A stretch of DNA of 64,000 bases from NCBI GenBank assembly GCA_002633005.1, contig NMRA01000603.1, positions 41,678 through 105,677 of the forward strand, read 5' to 3'. Shown here piece by piece: positions 58,000-64,000 of the stretch. Origin of the DNA: Phoronis australis (lineage: Eukaryota; Phoronida; Phoronidae). Made by a program: the position numbers and the translations under genes. The notes under the pieces were generated by a model. It saw nothing but the letters and a program-made list of their open reading frames with translations. It made no database searches and was not told the DNA's origin. The first letter of the stretch is position 1. The number at the start of each line of letters is the position of its first letter.

Positions 58000-60110
58000 T
58001 GGGAAACACGAACACTTTGTTTAAGTTTGAGATTGCAAGTGGCAATAACTTTGGATAGATTAAAAATCTATGAACTTGCCTACAAAGTCGTTTGAAGCTC
58101 TGATCTAAACACAACAATTTTCGATTGATATAAAGCCCGTCAACAGAGGCTCATTCATACTGTTGTGACACTTGTAACAACAAGCGCGACTAAGCGCACG
58201 TATTGCCAGTTGTTTCCATTAGTCTAGTGGTATGATTAATCAGTGATACAACACTTGAAAACATTTTAACAATTTAGCCCTGAAAAAGTAGTATGTTCTT
58301 TAAAAGTACTTTCAATACCTCCGCCATAAAAACGTTTGGATTTCGCTACAATGTTATTTAAAAATACTCGTTCCGCATGCCGCTTTATAAAAGACAGTGT
58401 GATAATGCTGGTCATTGGTAATTTGTCCGAGGTGCCTTTGTTCGCACTCCCATGGAAAAACTTTTTGGGTGACCCCCATTTTTTACAGATTTATAATAGG
58501 CAAAGACCATAATACAAAATCCAAGACTTATAATAAGATATATCTAGCTAAAGGTAAATACTTGCTATACATGTAAATGCTAATTTTCGTGGGATACATG
58601 TATGTCAAAACAAGGTCTAAAGAATGTATGGCATAAAAACCTTTTTTTAATTTGGAACACTATTTCATGGATTCCATAAGATTTATCAAGCAAAGAAAAA
58701 ACGCCTGTGAATTTTGAAAACAAACTCTAAACAAACTAAGCAAACACTAATTTGGCAACTTTTACAGCGAATGTACTTATCACTGTATCATAACCCCCAA
58801 TTTCTCAATCTACAGGCTAAATCAAATGAAACGAGCCCCAGAACTTGTGGCAAACGCATGGCATTCCAAATTCTTCATAGACAATTGTCAGTGTGCATTA
58901 TCATACCACATCACTTGCAACAGTGTTACCTACTTGTACCGTCCGCTAACTACCTAAGCCAGTATAAACGGTTTAGTTACTTCGCTGTTTACTTCGACGC
59001 TCCGCTCAAATTCGAGTTAAGTCAGAATGAAAAGGCCTCAAAACTTATAAACTATACTAAACAATAATCGTATTTACTTTCGTATTTATTATCTCTAAAC
59101 CAGTCTTCTGGTCTTGGTTCATGTTTTATTCTCCTTTCTGATTAAACCTCAGATTGTTATTCTCACAGACACACCCTGGTCCTTTCAAGCATAGGCACTC
59201 CCGTGTGCATTGCATTAAAAGTGTTGTAATTATGTTGTTTACAGAGAATCTTCACTCAACCTTTAGTTCACGGACAAAGGAAATCCAAAGTCTTATAAGC
59301 CTTGAAACTCAGACAACCAACAGCTGAAACTAATGAATGTTGATTAATTTTGAAATGGATTTATGGATAGTAAGATCCAGCAAAGAACTTGAAAGCGATC
59401 CAATTCTGTGGGCCAATGACGTGAGCAGGGCCAAATATTCTATGTTTAGTGTAGATGACCAGTGATATCGCCCATGGAAAGCAGACGATAACATGGATCA
59501 TTTTAAGTGAACATGCACTTGGATCAATTGACCTACATGGCCTCAAATCCATGACACAAAACTCGGAGAAGCTACGGTACCATCATGCAAAGACGACACA
59601 AATTCAATGTGCCAGTTAGCCCAAGTAAAGCACCTCCAGAGCGACAATGAAAATTATTATGCGCCAATGACCTTAAAATTAACATGCGTCAAATACCCAA
59701 CCACGAAAACTCTTGTTGCGAAAGAATTTCAATCAAATACAACAATAAAAAATAACACCACATCAAGTCCAAGGTTGAAATCATTGCTAACAATTAAGGT
59801 TAAGATTTTATGAAATTTGCCAGGGATATATTCTACCAGAAACTTATCCCCAATAATGCAATTCGGTCAACAACCTTAGGCAACACAGTTTACTTAAAAT
59901 TTTCCTGGTGGAACCAACAGCGAATTCTTACCCTGAAATACCACATCCACCAACCCGATTTTCCTACTTTCCGTGAATCCCACCATAGATACTCGTTATT
60001 TGTAATATATGGTTCTACGAAGACTTGAACGTATGAAAGATAAATTTTGTAAGCCCGAGTTAAACAGTTAATAGCGCAGTCGTAGGCAACGCCATGCACA
60101 CACTAAGGAC
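58000..60110. other. No recognisable gene
   Basis: A + frame near 59350-59451 (EMDLWIVRSSKELESDPILW) looks coding but short and has no family. The rest is AT-rich without splice-supported exons. If the 60.2-kb exon belongs to the transporter, all of this is intron. Confidence 0.35.
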
Positions 60111-60231
60111 TTCCAAATATGGAAATCTAGGGACTAGCGGACCTGCCACCCTGGATCGGCACTCAAGAAGAGGGGGAGGGGTCAAGACAAGAGTCTACGG
60201 TGTTGTAGCTTTTTAGAAAAAAGAGACTCAC

Positions 60232-60480
60232 CTCGGTTGTAGTTCTACTCGTTGATGGTTTTGAATGGAACTGCCGGTGACCGAACTTCGTCACCGCTTA
60301 CCAATCGATCGAACTCAGCCGACTAACCAACAAAAGACACGCACGACCCTCCCGTCACTTTGTCAAGAATCGGATTTAATGAACATTAACTCGCTGCGTA
60401 GGAGAGTGGTGGCGATGTTGCAAACGATATTAACCAGGTGGCGCTAGTAAAACTTCCTGGAAGATGCACGCGCGACGCGA
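60232..60480 (-). promoter_or_regulatory. Candidate promoter and non-coding first exon (minus strand)
   Basis: A CpG-richer stretch (about 60270-60560, with GCGCGC, ACGCG and GGCGC words) lies upstream of a consensus donor (CCGAG then gtgagt, exon end 60232) on the minus strand. The exon has only a short upstream frame. Its orientation and the need for a 5' UTR exon ahead of the acceptor at 52596 make it a candidate first exon of the transporter, across a 7.6-kb intron. This is inference; it could belong to another gene. Confidence 0.35.
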
Positions 60481-61457
60481 AAAGGCCACGCTTGTTTTCC
60501 CCACTGCACCACCGAAAGAGCTGGGGTACGTGCGCGCGCCAGGAGGTCAAGTAGGTGATCTCTGCTCGTGTCAGTCAGAGTAGGTGACCTCTAACCATGT
60601 AATCTATGTTTACTTCCGCAAGTTGAGCTGTTCGTTTCATATTATTAGATCGTTTTGCAACCTAACTCAGGTGCGTTATCTGACGTATTTTTCTGAAAAT
60701 GTCAACATCACACAAAATTTTATTATGTACATTAGACCTAATATTTTGATTACACTTTCATTCTTTTATTTATGTATTTGTACCGATATATTTAGGCCTA
60801 TATAGTACCATATACGTACATGTACAATGGGGTAGTCTGTCCCGTCATGAGTAGCTGCTTTCCATGGACATACAGACTTAGAAAAATGAAAGACAACACT
60901 TAAACGATCAATGATGAATATGAAACTGACATGGAAAGACTGATGAAACAAAATGAATAATAAACAAACTATAAATAGACGATACTAAAAGTATGAGACA
61001 ACATGAATAAATAATTCTTAATAAATGATTAAAAGTAGTTAATAGAAGTACATGACATCATATATATCATCATGTACATAGATAAAAATAGGTTGGTCTG
61101 AGGATATTTAAGGCACATTTGGCAAAGAACACTTCTGATTAAATTGACTTCTGATAATTATGGTTTTAAAACTTACTAAGGGTGATGCAGATTTGGAATG
61201 GGAGAGGAAAGTTCTCCATAAATAAGCCCCGCTGTAATAAATGATTTTTTACTAGTTTCATTTCTGGTTTTTGAGCAAGTTGAAATTGGATGGCTGTGAG
61301 GCCATATATACATGTATGTGTTATTTCTTATAGCGATTAGCAGTCATCCTAAACTTACTGTAAGTATGTTGATAAGTCTGACATTTATACATACAACACG
61401 CTGACAGGAATTTATGTCACGTGTATTATCATTATTCTCATCTCCATATGGAGGTTT

Positions 61458-61620
61458 TCAATTAATATCTCTCACACCAGCTCCCAGAATAATGCGAGCA
61501 GCCATATTTTGAATAGCCTGGACAGTTTTCGATATCCTTCTAAGATGCAGCGCCCCACACCGGCAGGCAGTAATCCAGGTGGACTTGAATGATGACTGTT
61601 TTGAAAAGGGTTTTCAGTGT
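61458..61620 (-). pseudogene. LINE reverse-transcriptase C-terminal fragment
   Basis: The minus strand reads VIIQVHLDYCLPVWGAAS to a TAG. One base shifted, it reads LRRISKTVQAIQNMAARIIL, then GAGVRDIN and TGA. LDYC-x3-W-G followed by L-x-x-x-Q-x-IQN-x-AAR is a hallmark of the thumb region of CR1/L2/RTE-like LINE polyproteins. A single frameshift separates the two halves. Confidence 0.82.
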
Positions 61621-61699
61621 CAAAATAGTACACCCACATAATTTGAATACATTACATCAGGAGCAGTTTTAAACGATGCGTTACTCAGTTGCTTGATGA

Positions 61700-63560
61700 A
61701 CTTCGAGATTTACGTCCCGATCATGCGAAAAAGCGCACTGTCCCGATGTTAGAATAATCGCCAATGCCGCTTAAGTCGACGTGTCCGAAATTTCAGAAAT
61801 AGTGGTGAATACCAAATTCGAACGTTTCCCAAATTTCAGAATCAACAAAATTTTTTGTTGTCGGATTTAGGTGTCCGAAATGTGGAGACTGCCCTAAGTT
61901 CGGGGACTTTTACAGTATAATTATTTTTGCATATGTATCGAAACCGTGTTTTAGGTTCGTCAGGTTAGATTGTTTTGATGACAACTGTGATCAGTACCCA
62001 AGTGGTGCGTTTTGAGTCACAGAATATGAATCCAGTGTCGTTTTCTACGAGTTTATTTATAGGAAACCAATTACGTGAATAAGAATTCATAGAAATAGAA
62101 ACATGATAATGAAAAAAAATGTTGTCTAGGCCATCCACTATCCGAGTCTGAGTTAAGGAAAATAATGTTCGTATTATTACTTCTCAACTCCATATTGGTG
62201 AAAACCTCATTTTTAATCATTTAAGGGGAGACAGGGCAGTGTATTATCAGAATCTGCAAATGTTAATGGAATTCAATGAAAATCAGCAGGGAAGTTGTTT
62301 TTGATATGGCAATCACAAAAAATCATTTCGAGAAAAAAATAGTCGGTTGCCATGGCAAAGCCAAAAATTACGTAACATTGGCACATCCACGAGAAACGTC
62401 ATAACGTTAAACGTTCACATATTTCTGATCTGTTTTCTCTGAAATATAATAAAGGTAAGGATCTACAAAACTACAGAAGGAAATTCAAAATTTCGTAACA
62501 GTAATTTTTATGCGGTCTTGAAAATTGGAAAAAAATAATCGGGAATAAAGAATTTTTCAGAAATCATAATGTTTTTTCAGTCAAGATTTTGAAAAAATGC
62601 TATTTTATCGTCTGCAACTCAGGCGCACAATCCTCCGGTTACTATACTGTACAATATCAAATTGTTGTCAATTAACTATTTTCAGGAGATGTTACAAGTT
62701 CAATGAAAACTTGCCCTTATTTTTATTCGTGTTATCTCTTTTCACTAATAATTTAAAACTGTTTCTTTTATTAGAGAAAACTTGCAGCCTAACCCGCAAG
62801 TACATACATATAGGACGTGATCCGCCACGTGAACAGTCTGAGTGAAGTATTTAGAAAATCTGCGGAAAAAAAAACGAAAAAAATTAGGAATTCGAAGCGT
62901 ACAATGTATGGGATAAATACAAAACGTACCTCGATTGGCGTACATGAACTAATATCCCACTCGACATTATTCGGTCTCTGTCCATACGCGGAAATAATGG
63001 CTCGTGTGATATAGCTTCATGTACATGTACGCCACTCTCGTTACGTTTTGTGTATTTATATGCCTATTTCAAAAGCAAATATATACAAGTGAGAAGTTAA
63101 AAGTCTGGTGTTATGTTTTATGAAGTGACTTAAGATTTGACAAAGGAATTCCGAAAAATAATTGAAACTCACCTGAGTAAAATTCTATGAGAAAATACAA
63201 GTCATTGTTAGTTGATGAAAAACTTTTTGTAAATTGGTTTTCGATTGTGGTGCGCTCATATTATTTGACTAAAACTTTATACAGCAGTCGTGAAATGGGA
63301 GTGTAAAACCGTCGAGTTTCTGCCTTGCATGAAACGGACCCAGGAACCATGTGCATGTGTCAACAGAAATAATTTGTGGAATGGGACTATTGTGGCATGC
63401 CACACTACTGGTTACATGTCATTGACTTCTGCCTCTCATTGACGACTGATTACTTTAAGATGTTGATGTTGCTGCTTGAGAAGCCAATAACTGGAAATCT
63501 GGTCGAAATGGCCAATAGCAGGTTCAATTGTTATGCTAAGTTCTATGTCATTGAAGGTTA
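61700..63560. other. No recognisable gene
   Basis: AT-rich. A CATGTACATGTACG run near 63020. Short frames only. Confidence 0.4.
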
Positions 63561-63569
63561 CCTGCCTCC

Positions 63570-63710
63570 CGTTCAGTAACGCTAGGACCTTGCTAAAAAG
63601 CAAGACTTCGCGAAATTACATGAGATATTGCCGTGTATTTTAAATGAGAACATGTGACCATGACTAGATTTTAGCTACGTCCTAGCTTAGGTCCTAGCGT
63701 CCACTCAACG
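63570..63710. repeat. MITE family 2, copy 3
   Basis: CGTTCAGTAACGCTAGGACC to GTCCTAGCGTCCACTCAACG, with the same interior (AGCAAGACTTCGCGAAATTA). Confidence 0.82.
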
Positions 63711-64000
63711 CACGCCTGATTGGGAAGTGTAATCTAATGAAATAATCACTGTCATTACCAAAATACATAGAGTGTATCTAAAATTTACACGATTCTATTC
63801 TCTAGACAAATTACTGGTGGGGAATCCCGGGGGGAATTACGATTCAAAAAGCCTGTTGAAAAACTGACCAGAGAAAAGTTCGCATACAAGTTACACCGTG
63901 GTTTATGCAATACAAAACCAGTTAGGGACGTGATAAATACGCAGCAAGATTCAAAAGTAATTTCACGCAATACCTGATACCTGATAGATGTCCGTCAAAT

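Noticed and set aside
59361-59552. 63-codon minus-strand frame resembling a membrane segment
   Set aside because: The opposite strand reads at least as coding-like, and neither has a recognised family.
1-64000. CRISPR arrays, bacterial operons, rRNA genes
   Set aside because: No regularly spaced identical repeats, no rRNA-like sequence, and a clearly eukaryotic gene structure.

Overview
This is an AT-rich (about two thirds by eye), intron-bearing animal genome window, not a prokaryotic one. GT-AG introns, non-LTR and LTR retrotransposon pieces, cut-and-paste transposons with THAP zinc fingers, tRNA-derived SINE heads and the very frequent palindromic word TACATGTA suggest a marine invertebrate (mollusc, hemichordate, cephalochordate or echinoderm-like). 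The sequence alone does not give the species. There are two assembly gaps (9604-10270 and 46193-47047) and one isolated N (34398).

One gene can be reconstructed end to end. It is a minus-strand major facilitator superfamily transporter in three coding exons (52588-52460, 51048-50766, 49557-48518). The exons join in phase to a 483-residue, 12-helix protein resembling the MFSD4/NaGLT1 (sodium-dependent glucose transporter 1) group. A CpG-richer stretch near 60.2-60.5 kb with a consensus donor at 60231/60230 may be its non-coding first exon. A second copy of coding exon 1 alone lies at 12476-12348 (same 43-codon length, 33/43 identical residues, splice sites kept) with no partner exons in the window.

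The rest is mostly mobile or repeated DNA. 0-3.5 kb: two MITE families and a heat-shock-element-rich LTR remnant. 7.2-11 kb: two direct repeats of about 1.2 kb studded with nuclear-receptor half sites, the second split by an ISL2EU-like transposon (9242-10640) with 18-bp terminal inverted repeats. 15-20.8 kb: MITE, LINE 3' piece, a second heat-shock-element cluster, possible short coding exons and a Cys/His-rich transposon-like fragment. 21.7-21.9 kb: a short exon with a Tudor/MBT-like motif. 24.4 kb: foldback palindrome. 25.0 and 40.8 kb: SINE heads. 27.9-29.7 kb: LINE 3' end and an array of GTGTACGTACCCC boxes. 30.3-32.8 kb: a diverged large duplication. 42.1-44.0 kb: a Kolobok-like element with TTAA target duplications and a THAP-domain ORF. 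52.9-54.8 kb: a foldback-type element with tandem subterminal repeats. 57.3-57.9 kb: a second, inverted copy of the ISL2EU end with a clearer ORF. 61.5 kb: another LINE piece.

The most interesting items are the two-gene convergent ISL2EU-like element with its deduced AT target duplication, the heat-shock-element LTR, the perfect DR1 sites spread by a tandem repeat, and the orphan duplicated transporter exon. No wholly new system could be demonstrated.
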